This document shows, one piece after another, positions 44,516-56,424 of a DNA stretch of 64,000 nt; the stretch's first letter is position 1; every line of letters starts with the position of its first letter. The notes under the pieces were generated by a model, which saw only the letters and a program-made list of their open reading frames with translations, did not search any database and was not told the DNA's origin. This stretch comes from Colletes latitarsis. Taxonomy: Eukaryota > Arthropoda > Insecta > Hymenoptera > Colletidae. Both the position numbers and the translations under genes were made by a program. The stretch spans positions 29,158,001-29,222,000 of the forward strand of contig NC_135136.1 of the NCBI RefSeq assembly GCF_051014445.1, in the 5' to 3' direction.

Positions 44516-45166
44516 TGTGGCGACACCTCTCGTACTCGCCACTAGAGGGACACGCTTAACTTCTACTTTTCTCACAAGTACTCGATCAACCTATTGCTTT
44601 GTTCCGTCTGAACACACTTAAAAACCGAAGAAGAATCCTCGATATTACTTTTGTATTCAAATTAGTAAATAATAGCATAAATTGTCCGTCATTGGTAAAC
44701 ATTTAAACATTTGAGAAATAGAGCGACTTTTCACATTCCTACATACAAATAAAATATAGTGTATATGACCTCTTAAATCGCATTGATGCATTATACAATA
44801 TACATATGAATGAAATAGATCTTTTTAATGTATCGCTAGCCACCTTCAAAAGAACAATTTAAGTCTAACGAACAGCGGAGGTATAATGTATGCCAATATT
44901 TTTGTATTTACATGTCTGTTGCTATATTTTTATATTATTTTAGTATTTTGTACTCTGATTTAGTTGTATAAGTTTGTAAAAAGTTATTATTGAGTAATAA
45001 TAATTGTTCCACGACTGACCATAGAATATCCTGACATCTAAGGCAGGTTGTTTATATTATATGCTAGGGTTGTTTATTGATGAGTTCACTAGCAGAACCA
45101 GGACGAAACGCCCTTGCTTTCCTCCAGCTATCTTGCTTACTTCTTCCACCAACACAAATTGTCACA
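44516..45166 (+). mobile_element. Family D LTR interrupted by a LINE fragment
   Basis: Starts TGTGGCGACACCTCTCGTAC and ends ...AAATTGTCACA. The flanks GTAG and GTAA are a near-match 4-bp duplication. The first about 83 bases and the last about 150 bases align with the 42.45-kb LTR; the roughly 420 bases between are LINE-derived. Confidence 0.7.
44653..44868 (+). pseudogene. LINE ORF2 C-terminal remnant
   Basis: V-F-K-L-V-N-N-S-I-N-C-P-S-L corresponds to the K-V-I-N-N-x-x-N-C-P segment at 26.2 kb. Further on, with stops and a frameshift, come T-F-H-I-P-T-Y and D-L-F-N-V-S-L-A-T-F-K. It is clearly a dead 3' piece of a non-LTR element; the reverse transcriptase is absent. Confidence 0.6.
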
Positions 45167-46474
45167 GTAAAATATGTATAAAACCACATGGCTTAAGAGT
45201 GTATGAAGTCTATATAGAGAAGATTTGAAAAAGACACAATTTCCCTATATTGCTCGTGCCTAGTTTACTCAAATATACAGTGTGTTTCACGAACTTTGTC
45301 TATTGAAATATCCTTGACTATTTCAAACAATGCAAGAAAATGTTACTCATAGAAGTTGTAGGGGTTAACATGTTGGCCACCAGATCAAACCGCTAAAATT
45401 GTCCACGAAAACGAAACATTGTTTTTAGACAATTGGAAACTAGCATACCCACAATTTGTCATTGAGCTTATTTTTATAATCTCGTTAAAATTCAAGCGTC
45501 TATAGCAACATCTAGATTTATTTTCTTTAACATCTAATCTTAAGGATTCATTTCTTTAGCCCCCTAGTAAAAAAACCTGTCACCCATATGTGGGTGACTT
45601 GGCAGTCAATATGTTAAAAAAGTACATAATATGTGAAAGTAGCCCCGGTAAAAATAATAATAAAGAGAAGAAATTTGAATTGATTTGTAGTTGCTCTTGA
45701 GCACATACATAAAATCTAACACGATTTACGTAATCCACGTCATGTAATTTCTGGCGAAGGCTAATATGGTAAGGATATTTGTGACGAACGAGAATTCGTA
45801 ATACGCTACTATTGCTGGCTGCAGATTCAATCTAACGTAAACCAATATGAGGATTACAGCACATCGTATTGAAAGTAACAGAATGAAAGCAGTCAAATAT
45901 CTCAGAAAGTTTTAGGAGAAATATACTTTAGTACTTTTATATTCAGAATATTTCAATCTGTCGAAATCGGGCACAAAAAAATTCAACATTTTAAAAAACA
46001 AAGTTGATCTTTGTATCTCCTATACTCCTCCATTTGCAAGAATACCATTTATACCATATTATTGTAGGACTTAAAGAAGAGAACTATATTTGAAACAATT
46101 AACGAACGATATAATTACATAAATGAGTAGTTTCAATGACACTTTCACTAGACACATTTCTAACACAAACTATTGATTAGTAACACAAATTAATATTATA
46201 TGGCAATCGCATCTATTCTTCACGTCGACACGTTTGTTCCTCCCCTGTTGTCACGCTGTTTCTAGTTGCTCATTCCGTAACGAACAAAACACACGTCCAA
46301 CCCTTTTGTACATAAGTTAAACTACACCACGACACAAACACACAGCACAAATTTCCGACATTATATACTTTCTTAAAGTTCAATAAATAACATGTTCTCA
46401 CAATCGTTTGAAACAGTCAAGATATTCTAGTGGACAAAGTTTATTGTTACTTGAAAGTATCTGTTACATTTACA
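45167..46474. other. Unassigned AT-rich DNA
   Basis: No gene. CACCCATATGTGGGTG near 45.59 kb is a palindrome followed by a TTAA (45.61 kb), which may be a stray TTAA-type terminus. ACAGTGTGTTTCACGAAC near 45.28 kb is a lone Tc1/mariner-like end. Confidence 0.3.
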
Positions 46475-47150
46475 CAGAGTGTTCGTCCACCCCTGTGAAA
46501 AATTTTAATAGAAGATTCTAGGGGCCAAAATAAGATGAAAATCAAGAATACTAATTTGTTGATTGAGGTTTCGTTGAAAAGTTATAGAAACATTTCCGGC
46601 CACACAGTATATTTTCGGTAAAGAATTTTTTCCTCGAAAGTACGTAGAATTTCGTGGGTATGTGTATTCACCAAAAATGATTTTAATTGACCCCCGCAAC
46701 CAAAAATAATTTTTTTAAAACGATTTGAAATTTTTTTTTCGCCGAAAAATTTAGGCACCTACCCCCTGGTCGATGTTTCTTAAAAATTCGTTTATAATTT
46801 TTAGTAACTTTGTTTGACGTCCTACAAAAAAGTTGTCTAATACTGTTTTGTAGGTGCCCATGAGCCCTACATCAGCAAAAGGTTTCATTGAAATATATTC
46901 ACTATTGTAGGAATTATGGACGTTTGAAAATTGGACCATTTTTATGGGGGTTTTCTCATTTTGCGGGGTCAAGGACCAACTTTTCGAGTATTTTTGGAAT
47001 TTCTACATATTCTTCACGAAAATACGCGTCGTTTGCATTTTGAAACATTAAAATCGTCCAATCCGTTTAGAAATTATGACGTTTTAAAGATACGCTTGAT
47101 ATTTTGGAGTGACATTTCTGGCTTGATATTATATTTTCAGTTAGGAATTT
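46475..47150 (+). mobile_element. Family A element, right end missing
   Basis: CAGAGTGTTCGTCCACCCC starts the copy. The body matches the other A copies to about 47150, followed by unrelated AT-rich DNA. A 73-codon minus-strand frame (46751-46972) is the A-type frame. Confidence 0.8.
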
Positions 47151-47227
47151 TGAACTTTATTATAAATAAAGTCTAAACTTTTAAAAATAGTTAATTTTTA
47201 AAAAAATTATGAACTTTACAACTTATA

Positions 47228-47603
47228 CAGGGTGTTCGGCCATCAGAGATTCTAGAGGCCAAAATAAGACAAAAATCAAAAATATCAATTTGTTGATTGA
47301 GGCTTCGTTAAAAAGTTATTAACGTTTAAAGTTCTGTCTGTAGAACGGCAATCTGCGAACAGCTACTAGTGATTCTCACTCAGAAAACTGTAAGACTGTC
47401 GATACGTCAGTAAGTAGCGTTTCTCATGCTGAATGAGAACCACTATCACGCGCACGCAGCTGTTCGCAGATTGCCGTTTTACAGGCGGAACTTTAAACGT
47501 TAATAACTTCTTAACAAAGCCTCAATCAAAAAATTGGTATTCTTGATTTTCGTCTTATTTTGACCTCCAGAATCTCCCATTAAAATTTTTCCTAGGGGTG
47601 GCT
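47228..47603. mobile_element. Short fold-back derivative of A, copy 1
   Basis: A-type left end CAGGGTGTTCGGCCAT and A-type right arm ending GGGGTGGC, joined to a core not present in full-length A. The core is palindromic: TAGAACGGCAATCTGCGAAC pairs with GTTCGCAGATTGCCGTTTTA. The last 15 or so terminal bases are missing. Confidence 0.8.
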
Positions 47604-48300
47604 ATGCAGCCATCTTAGCAGCGTCTGAGAGTTTGGATTTGGCAGTAAGAATATAAGAGCATAACAGGAAGTAACTGTAAGCCACGTACAAAATAAGTTG
47701 TATTAAATGGAATAATAGAGATACTAAATGTTAAACAAACTCAAGTTAAATGATTACTAAAATGTGTTTCCTTAAATCTAGCTTGAAATTGTAATGTTTG
47801 CTCGTATTACCGATAATCCGATTGCTTGGACCGCGTTTCGGAAAATCTGTTCTGCGGAGCGTCGAACCACCTCCATCTTCATCTTCCTTTCGCGGATCGA
47901 AACGTTGGTAGTGGAAAGACGTGGAACGTCAAGCGAGCAGCGCGAAGAACGAGACGGGGAGCTTGAAACCGAAGCGTAAGCGTAAGCGGCGAGATGGAGA
48001 ACCGTGGTACGGCTTTAAGAGCGGCGCCGTCCGGCCGCAAATGCGATTCGCCTCGGCGCGACGAACGTTTTGTCGCCAGTGATTGGCGTTTGAAAGGACA
48101 ACCGCGTACAATGCAATTACCTTGGCCTTAACCGCTTTGCCCGACCGATAGGATTCGATTCCTGCATTGAATAAATATGCGTATAACGCGACCAAGCTGC
48201 TCCGCGCACCGGTACTCTTCCGCGCAACTTTTTGTTTCGCGCGCCGTTCGAGGAGAACGCGGCGAAACGGGGATGCTAACTACTTTCGCATAATTTGTAT
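47604..48300. other. CpG-rich host-like block
   Basis: No repeat partners before 48301. Several open frames up to 88 codons on both strands reflect base composition. No exon with good splice signals was found. Confidence 0.3.
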
Positions 48301-48511
48301 CGTCAGGAACAATCAAACGGACGCGCTGAGACAAATACGATGGAATTTCTCCTCCTAAAATCGAATTTAGGTATTATTTCTTGAGCCCTCGCGCTGGGAT
48401 CTACGAAGATCGTTGGAAAAGCGACTTGAGAACGAAAACGTGCTATTTTAAATTCTAAATTGCGCATGTTTTGCAATGTAATTTCTTTTAGCTTGGATAC
48501 ATTTTCCGTTC
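48301..48511 (+). repeat. Repeat R, copy 1 of 3
   Basis: Begins CGTCAGGAACAATCAAACGG and runs 210 bases; nearly the same sequence recurs at 49738-49945 and, shortened, at 50093-50168. It is continuous with the host-like block to its left, so this is probably the original. Confidence 0.8.
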
Positions 48512-48967
48512 TTTAAAATAAAAAAGCTGCTTTGTAAATAACGTAACGCATTTTAACACATTCAGTTTTAATTAGTTAGTATCTTTCTAGTGCGTTCAAC
48601 ATCCTTGCGCATTTATTTTTTCTCATTTTTCATTTTCGGTTTTACATTTTCTATTCTTAAGAGTTTCTTTCAAGGTTTAGATAGATTATTATGATAAAAA
48701 ATAATGTTATGTATCTTTTATCATTTTTTTATATATGCATTATAGTACTACTTGTTTCCTGCTTTAATTAGTATTTCTTACCATGTTTATACGATTATCA
48801 TAAAAAGCATATAATTTATTTTGCATTCTATTTTTAATTTTTATTCGTGAGAGCAAATATGGCCTTGTTTGGTATCATTTTCATCGAAGAAAGCTCAGCA
48901 ATGCGATTAAAATGACTTCATAGCTACAAATTGTAAAAAATAACCAAATTTATTTTTGACATGATAT
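48512..48967 (+). mobile_element. Family C fragment (right part)
   Basis: Matches 56.84-57.30 kb, with TAACACATTCAGTTTTAATT, CTAGTGCGTTCAACATCCTT and GAGCAAATATGGCCTTGTTT. No C terminus remains; it stops at the A element. Confidence 0.65.
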
Positions 48968-48968
48968 A

Positions 48969-49736
48969 CAGGGTATTCCTGGGAAAAATTTTAATGGGAG
49001 ATACTAGAGGCCAAAATAAGACGAAAATCAAGAATACTAATTTGTTGATTAAGGCTTTATTAAAAAGTTATAGAAACATTTCCAGCCACACATTAAATTT
49101 TTGGTGAGGAATTTTTTTCTCAAAAGTGTGTAGGATTTTGGGGGTATGTCTATTGACCAAAACTGACTGTAATTGACACTTGCAATTAAAAATAATTTTT
49201 TTAGAGTGATTTGAAATTTTTTTTTTTCACTAATAAATTTATGCACCTACTCGAATTTTTTTCTGGAAATTGGGTAGGATTTCGAGGGTATGTCTAATGA
49301 CCAAAACTGATTGTAATTGACCCACGCAATCGAAAATAATTTTTTCTAGGACGATTTGAAATTTTTTTTTTTTTCATCGAAATTTAAGCATCTACCCCCT
49401 GTCGATTTTTCTTTAAAATTCGTTTTTCATTTTTAATAACTTTGTTTGACGTTTCACAGAAAAGTTGTCTAATACTTTTTTGCAGGTGCCCATGAGCTCT
49501 ACTTCAAAAAAAAGTTTCATTGAAATATATTCACTATTATAGAAGTTATGGACGTTTGAAAATTGGACCATTTTTATGGGGCTTTTCTAACTTTACGGGG
49601 TTAAGGACCAACTTTTTCAATATTGTTAGAATTTCTACATATTCTTCGCCAAAATACGCGTTGTTTGCCGTTTGAAACATTAAAATCTTCCAATCCGTTC
49701 AGAAGTTATGACGTTTTAAAGATACGCATGAAATTT
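48969..49736 (+). mobile_element. Family A element, internally and terminally deleted
   Basis: Starts CAGGGTATTCCTGGG, with about 10 terminal bases lost within the left end, and runs to the GACGTTTTAAAGATACGC box, where repeat R copy 2 begins. The right terminus is missing. Confidence 0.8.
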
Positions 49737-49737
49737 T

Positions 49738-49945
49738 ACGTCAGGAACGATCGAACGGACGCGCTGAAACAAATACGATGGAATTTCTCCTCCTAAAATC
49801 GAATTTAGGTACCGTTTCTTGAACCCTCGCGCTGGGATCTACGAGGATCGTTGGAAAAGCGACTTGAGAACGAAAACGTGCAATTTTATGTTTTAAATTG
49901 CACATATTTTGCAACGTAATTTGTTTTAACTTGGATACATTTTAT
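49738..49945 (+). repeat. Repeat R, copy 2
   Basis: CGTCAGGAACGATCGAACGG through GCACATATTTTGCAACGTAA, close to copy 1. Copies 1 and 2 bracket the C+A block as 210-bp direct repeats. Confidence 0.8.
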
Positions 49946-50092
49946 CCATGGCTGTTAGAAAGTTTTTTGAAAGTCTTTGGACTAGATGAAAATCATCGAT
50001 TATGGAGAAATTTGTTCAATTTTGATAAAGTTGCAACACCTGTATGGGGATTGTCATGATGAAAAATGAACTTTTTTCTTGATAATTTGTAA

Positions 50093-50168
50093 CGTCAGGA
50101 ACGATCGAATGAACGCGCTGAGACAAATACGAAAGAATTTCTTCTCCTAACATCGAATTTACTGATTT
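50093..50168 (+). repeat. Repeat R, copy 3 (short)
   Basis: ATAATTTGTAACGTCAGGAA-type start, sharing a few more upstream bases with copy 1 than copy 2 does, and ending after CATCGAATTTA. Confidence 0.7.
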
Positions 50169-51976
50169 ACATATAAACAATTTTTGAAATATCGCGACTG
50201 TCACACTTTAGCGTGGACACCCTGTATATGGGTGACACGAATTTTCACTACGGAAATAAAACAATTAATCCTCAAACTGAAATACTGAATAAAATAAATT
50301 TGAATAAGATTCGTGAGTTTTAACGTGGTTACGAATATAAGTACTAAGACAAGTTTTAAATTGTTATTTACATTTGTCTAAAATCAAAGTTTCGAGTTTG
50401 GTTTAGCAGTCAACTAAAAAAATCGAAGGCACATAACTAGATTGTAAATCTTTGTACAAATTCATATTTTTATTAACAGAATTAATGAAATGGTAGCTGT
50501 GTAGAGGTTTATTATAAACCCTAAATTTAATAATTCGTAACTCACTTTAAGTATTTCTTATATTTTTGTACATTAAGTTCATTATGTAGCTTTTTTAAAA
50601 TTAAAATTTCCCATAAATTGGATAAATATCCACAGTCCACATATAACTTTTCCCGAAAATAAAATTGATTTTTAATTTTTCGTTGACAGTGGATCGCTAT
50701 GTTTGCACTGCTTTGACTCTTCCTTTGATTTTGGAGTGAATTCAAATCTCATTTGAGATTACAAATTTCGATCTGCTCGAATATTTGAACATTGTAACGC
50801 GTCTAATGGCGTTCTGAAGTAAAAAGTTGTATGTCCGTTGGTTCGAATTTCGTAAATATCAACCAATAGCTGCAATGCTCTGTAGAGACAGTGGTCGCGT
50901 AGCGGTACTTATTAATAATTTTTGACCTGGTGTCGGGAAGTGGTAACGCGAACGGGACAGCGTCTGGCGTCCAGATGCGGAAGCAACGGTAGACATTAGT
51001 GTAATAAACCTTAGGGTACAGACTACGAGTGGACGGTGCACTATAAATGTGACGAATACGTGGCTGAGGATTCTTTTAATCTCTGCAGCTGGTGATCTTC
51101 GAATTCGTGTGGCGAATATAGACTCAGTTACAAAATATTGAAAATATTTCGAACCCTCGGGGAAACCAACAACACTATACAAGTATATTCCAATTTCATA
51201 ACTCGAATTATAACGTGATACATAGAAATATTCGATAATTCAATGGTGAATTTATTCTTTTACAATATTTCAAATTAAAGTAGTTCAAATTAATTAAAAT
51301 ATTTCAATATTCGTGCGAATTTTATCACAACGGCCAGTTTTTCATGTCCAAAAATGCCCTCAACATTTGTTCAAATTGAAATATAGATATATTCGATAAC
51401 CCAATGGTAAATTTGTTATTTTACAATATTTCAAATTAAAGTTTACAAGTATTAGGGTACTGCAATTGTAAACAATATTGCAACACGTTGGGAGTTCAAA
51501 GTGTCAGTCACCGGTGACCACCGTGGCAATCAACGTATTAAGCCAACAAATTTTTTTAACGTAGAATCGATAATATTGTAGATCGTTAGGACAAAGTAAT
51601 ATGTAAGAATGGTTATTCGTAAGCAAATACTGTAGTTGAGTGCATCTGATGCACGAATAAAATGACAAGATTAACAAATCGAATGATAATTATGATAATT
51701 GAATCTAGAACTGCAATTTAAAAACGATTGATAGGATATCATTTCTATAGATGAGCAAACAGTCATTTTGATTATTCTTTTTCCACAGACAATAATAAGG
51801 AAGGTCTCAGATGCGAATATATCTGTCTATACGTTTTCTCGATAAGTATCATTTTCAAAATCGTTTGACTATCTACGGTTATAATTATAATTACGCCTAT
51901 TATGGATACGGATCTATTACTTCGTCAAATTTGATTAAAATCAGAAACGATCATATCTAATTTTTCTTCTAATATA
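50169..51976. other. Unassigned DNA with minor repeats
   Basis: A lone ACACCCTGTATA motif lies at about 50.22 kb, a K fragment at 50440-50555, and a diverged direct repeat (AATATTCGATAAxxCAATGG) at 51222-51285 and 51382-51442. The 50.8-51.1 kb part is CpG-richer, with a 107-codon minus-strand frame that I do not trust. Confidence 0.35.
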
Positions 51977-52373
51977 CAGGGTGTTCCGCCAACCCTGGAA
52001 AAAATTTTAATGGGAGACTCTAGGGGCCAAAATAAGACGAAAATCAAGAATACTAATTTGTTGATTGACGCTTCGTTAAAAAGTTATTAACGTTCAAAGT
52101 TCCGCCTGTAGAACGGCAATCGGCGAACAGCTACTAGTGATTCTCACTCAGAAAACTGTAAGACTGTCGATACGTCAGTAAGTAGAGTTTCTCATACTGA
52201 ATGAGAACCATTATCACGCGCACGCAGCTGTTCACAGATTGCCGTTTTACAAGCGGAACTTTAAACGTTAATAACTTTTTAACACAGCCTCAATCAAAAA
52301 ATTGGTATTCTTGATTTTCGTCTTATTTTGACCTCTAGAATCTCTCATTAAAATTTTTCCCAGGGGTGGCCTG
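51977..52373. mobile_element. Short fold-back derivative of A, copy 2 (397 bp)
   Basis: CAGGGTGTTCCGCCAACCC to GGGGTGGCCTG, with TA on both sides; nine bases are lost near the right end. It has the same palindromic core as at 47.2 kb. Nearly the whole unit is one imperfect inverted repeat. Confidence 0.85.
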
Positions 52374-53052
52374 TATATTTGAATTGATTACCCAAAATTG
52401 CTAAAATATATAGATGTGTTCAGCTATAGAAATATTCCAATGTTAAATGCAGTTTCACGAAACACAGCGACTTTCGTGTAAATTCTATCGACGTTCTTGC
52501 AGGTGTTGATAAAACAATGAATCTTTTCATCGCCTCGTCCGACTTTCTACCATGAAATTTGAAACAAGAACAAGATTACTGTACAAGTACTGCGTGCGGT
52601 AATAATAGCACGCGCTATGCTTAATGCGTATTATTTCATCGACGACGGAGGAGACTTTCCTCCTTAAAACGAGATTGCAGCCAAGTATCAAAAACACCCT
52701 GTATAATCACGCGAGACGTAATGAATCCCTGGTTTTTGCCTATTTCTCGTCGGACCCTTAACGAACCATGAGATCGTATCTCGTTAAAGGGTCGTAGGTC
52801 GTCCCTTTCTTCTTCTTCGTTTCGCACTGCGGCGGTTGACAAGGGAATTTCCCCATTTGCTCCACCAATATTTAAATAAGGTCTTAAATAATGCGTTAAA
52901 AATAATGATTTACGATTTGAATACAAACTGTCAATAATCTAAAAAATATTTCAAGCATTCCCATTAGGAGTAGTTATATAATTATTAGTTTCTTTTTTTG
53001 AAAAAAAAAATCAAATTAAAAGATTTTTAACTGGATTTTCTGAGGGCATATA
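52374..53052. other. Unassigned DNA
   Basis: Moderately CpG-rich at 52.5-52.86 kb. A lone ACACCCTGTATAATC lies at 52.69 kb. No gene supported. Confidence 0.3.
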
Positions 53053-53600
53053 TAGGGTGTTCCGCATTTAAAGACTAAAATGTCATATAACAAGAAATCC
53101 ATAAATGCTTTGTTAAGAAGTTATAATAAAAATATGAACTGTGCGTTGAGATTCAGTACATTAAAATAAGAAAAAAAATGTATAATAAAATAAAATCAAT
53201 CTTTTGCAAGCATTCGATATCGTGAGTTTCTTTGCAATTTACTGAACATATACTTGGACAATAGTTCCAAGTTTTATGACAACAAAAAGTTATCATCGAA
53301 GAAAGAATACTTCAGCACCCAAGATAAATGATAGAAACTAAACTCTGATAAAGGAATGTTTAAGTTATCCACATAATTCTACGTTAAAAATATTTTTTCG
53401 TGCCTCGACTAGCAGTTGGTCTCTGTAAACAAAATTTTAGTAAATTTGTTTAGTAAATAAAAAAACATCACATTTCATATTTTTGTCATAACTTCATAAC
53501 AAAGCATTTATGAAATTTTTGTTATATAACACTTTAGTCCTATTTTTGGTTGTAGAACATACTGCTGAAGTGTGTACGAAAAATTATAAGTTTGCATAAC
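53053..53600 (+). mobile_element. Family B element, ends partly lost
   Basis: Left AGGGTGTTCCGCATTTAAAG and right TTCATAACAAAGCATTTATG ... CATACTGCTGAAGTGTGTAC match B at 16.65/18.48 kb. The inner sequence differs from the first B and shows no transposase. Confidence 0.65.
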
Positions 53601-54584
53601 CCCATCGACTATTCACAGGCTAGTAAAATTTAATATTAATTAAGTTCATAAGTTTTGGTGTATTTTTGTATTGAAAAAAAATATGTACCCAGTAGGAGTT
53701 TATTGATGTTGCAATACTCTAGTAGCTAGAAGAATTGCCTTCAGCAGGGTCTAATGACGCTCACATACTATAATCACATACCGAATCTTCTGTAAGTGTC
53801 GCAGAGAGGTATAGCGCAACACTTATCGAGGATTTACTGTAGATCAGTTCAACGCGTCGACTATTCTCAAATTTTAGTGTGAAAAACAGACTATTTAATT
53901 ATTTAACGGTTCTTTGATGTACTCGTTACTTTATAACATCAGTAACAACACTAACATAATTGGAATTAAGTTCCTAAATAATTGATGTATTTTTGTATTG
54001 AAAGAAAATAGGTACCAAGTATACAAGTATATTGATGTTGCAATACTGCAGCAATTAGGAGAATTGCCTTCGCCAGAGTCGAATGCATAATATATATAAA
54101 AATTTACAAACTAAATAAATATTAAATTTCGCGAGACATTCTGTGAATAGATGGGGTTATACAGAACTTATAATTATCTCACTTTAATTATTTATATTTT
54201 AAAAAGTATTGTGTATCTACACCTAATATTTTACATACACCAAAAGGGATCACTACTATCATACTGTAAAAGCACATTAAAATCGAAGTCGTTCAATTCG
54301 TGTCCTTTCCTTGTTAGAGAATCTTGTTTACAATATTCGAAAATGTTCAAATACGCTCAATACTCGTTTCACCGATAACCTATTCCTGTATTTAGCCTGT
54401 AATAAATATTATAAATTTTACAACTTTGCTTCCGCCATTTTCCAATAGTTGGCTTTAGCGGTAAGTGGTGGTCGAAATAAATACATCATAAATGTTATTC
54501 AATTAACTTGGACATCTGACAACACACTCCCATAGAAACATTAGTCGATTTGTGTCCGCATCATAAAGTTATTCTCGATTGAAA
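53601..54584. repeat. Direct repeat pair of about 100 bp, then mariner 5' UTR
   Basis: 53658-53757 and 53982-54088 share GTATTTTTGTATTGAAA and TTGATGTTGCAATACT, GAATTGCCTTC. The last 120 or so bases before 54585 look like mariner leader sequence; no left terminus was identified. Confidence 0.6.
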
Positions 54585-54925
54585 ATGCCAGTTTACGAGC
54601 CAAATTCTCGTCATTTGCGGGAGGGTTTAATTTTCTGCATCAATATGAAGAAATCTGCGGCTGAGGCTCATCGACTGTTCTCAAACACTTATGGTAAGGC
54701 CGCTATTAGTGGAAGAACGTGTCGTGAGAGATTTCAACGCTTCAAGAACGGTAATTTTGATGTTGAGGATCGGCATAGCGGTGGAAGAGAGGTTTTCGAA
54801 GATACAGAATTGGTACGACTCGTGTTAATCTCAAGAAGAATTGGCACGATCATTGGGAGTGACTCGACAAGCCATTTCAAGACGCCTCAAAGTCATGGAA
54901 ATGATTCAGAAGCAAGAAAATTACA
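54585..54925 (+). pseudogene. mariner transposase N-terminal fragment, frameshifted
   Basis: Starts M-P-V-Y-E-P-N and contains H-L-R-E-G-L, K-K-S-A-A-E-A-H-R-L, S-G-R-T-C-R-E-R-F-Q-R-F-K and F-D-V-E-D: the first helix-turn-helix of irritans-type mariner transposases. A frameshift with a small deletion near 54830 moves the second helix-turn-helix (L-A-R-S-L-G-V-T-R-Q-A-I-S) into another frame. The copy breaks off after I-Q-K-Q-E-N-Y. The catalytic domain is absent. Confidence 0.85.
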
Positions 54926-55889
54926 TCTAATACTTTCGTTTTTCTGTTTTAGAGTTTGTGGGTTCCCAACGATACTACAGTTTGAGGAACACTGTACTAA
55001 ATTATAAACCTTCCGTGCCCAAAACCATCCTTATCGCTGTCCCCGGGCAGTTAGAGCTTCTATCGCTGCGTAAAAGCTCATTTAAATATCGGTGGACTCA
55101 TCGAGTAAGTCCCCTCGCGGGAATCCTCGTTGGCGCTGCGACGACATTCCACGAATTCCCGAAAATCCGGACCAGACTTTCATTCGCGTAAATTCCATGG
55201 AGGATCCCCCGCGGGTAAGATCAGGGGCACGAAATCACGTTGATCGCCGGGATCATTTTTCGCAGAAGCAGTGCGTCCTGTAATCTCTCTTCTCTTTTTT
55301 GGGACAATATCGCCGTCCTCGAGCGCAATCTTTATGCCCGGTCCGCGGAAGATATGCGCGAGCGTGGGCGTTATTGCCTTTAATGCCAAATTCAAGATCG
55401 TAAAGGGCCATCTCCGCAGTCACGAATCCATGTCGTTTATTGCATCAAAGTGGCGGTTCGGGGCCCCGGTAATCATCGGATGTTTTCAATTTTTCGTAAC
55501 GCCACACCGTCGATTATCGCGAATCTAATTAGCCGGATCGGTCTCGTTGAGAAGCCCCGACGACCCACGGTGACCTCGGTCATGTTGCAACTATAAAAGT
55601 ACCCAAAAATGAAATTCGTATAATGACCATATTACGCCAGCGAGCGGCCTGTAAACCGCGCGTACGTACGTCGATCTCGTCTGATAAAGTCCCGTGGCCC
55701 GTTAGGATAAACGATCCACCGAATAACTGTACGGTTCGATAACGATTTTCAGGAAACGTCGCCGGTCACGAAACGGATGTAATTGCACGCGCTCGGGACG
55801 ATTTACGTAATGAAGATAACTGGTTTCTCTCGATAAAATACAATCGCACGATTGTATTGGTCCTGTTCAACCCAGGGTGTTATGCATTG
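54926..55889. other. CpG-rich host-like block
   Basis: No repeat partners. Donor-like CGA|GTAAGT (55.10 kb) and CGG|GTAAGA (55.21 kb) occur on the plus strand, but the upstream segments lack convincing acceptors. Conserved non-coding DNA is the simplest reading. Confidence 0.3.
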
Positions 55890-56340
55890 CTCGTCGTACC
55901 TTAAATATGTTATAACATAAAGTCGTTTGAATTTGTAAAACTTTTGTAGCCTCAGAAATAAATATAAAAGTGTTCCCACTGCCAACCACGAGTATACTCG
56001 TGTTTGATTTCATGCATGCAAATAATTATTTATGACGAAATATGTGTATCTATCAAGAAATAACAGAACTTAGATAAACAATAACACTCAAAACAGAAAT
56101 GGCGTAACTTCATATAATTTAGGCTTGGAAGCAAATGGGGTACACTAAAACAACTGACGATTATATTAAAACGATAGATACGCGAAGAAATGTGCAATGC
56201 AATGGAAATAAGTGTTTATTCATTCTCTTATAAAAAATTACGGTAAATTTTCAAAAATTCAGTCGAGTAAATTTTTTACGAGTTTTATTAGAAATTATTA
56301 ATAGGTCATTTTGACTGCTGTGGCAGACCTAGTGTTAGTA
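55890..56340 (+). mobile_element. Family I element, left end missing
   Basis: Matches 4620-5042 closely and ends GGCAGACCTAGTGTTA; the terminal TTAA is changed to TTAG. Confidence 0.75.
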
Positions 56341-56424
56341 ACGAGGATTTTACGTCTTGTACCGAGTATCCTGTTCTCTGACAGTGTCGCCTGTTTGATT
56401 AGAGTGATTTACAATTGCAATATA

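Noticed and set aside
50205..52705. Lone ACACCCTGTATA motifs at about 50.22 and 52.69 kb as complete elements
   Set aside because: They look like single Tc1/mariner-type ends, but no partner terminus is visible within a reasonable distance.
55092..55215. Plus-strand exon before CGG|GTAAGA
   Set aside because: The donor is good, but no convincing acceptor or unique frame precedes it.
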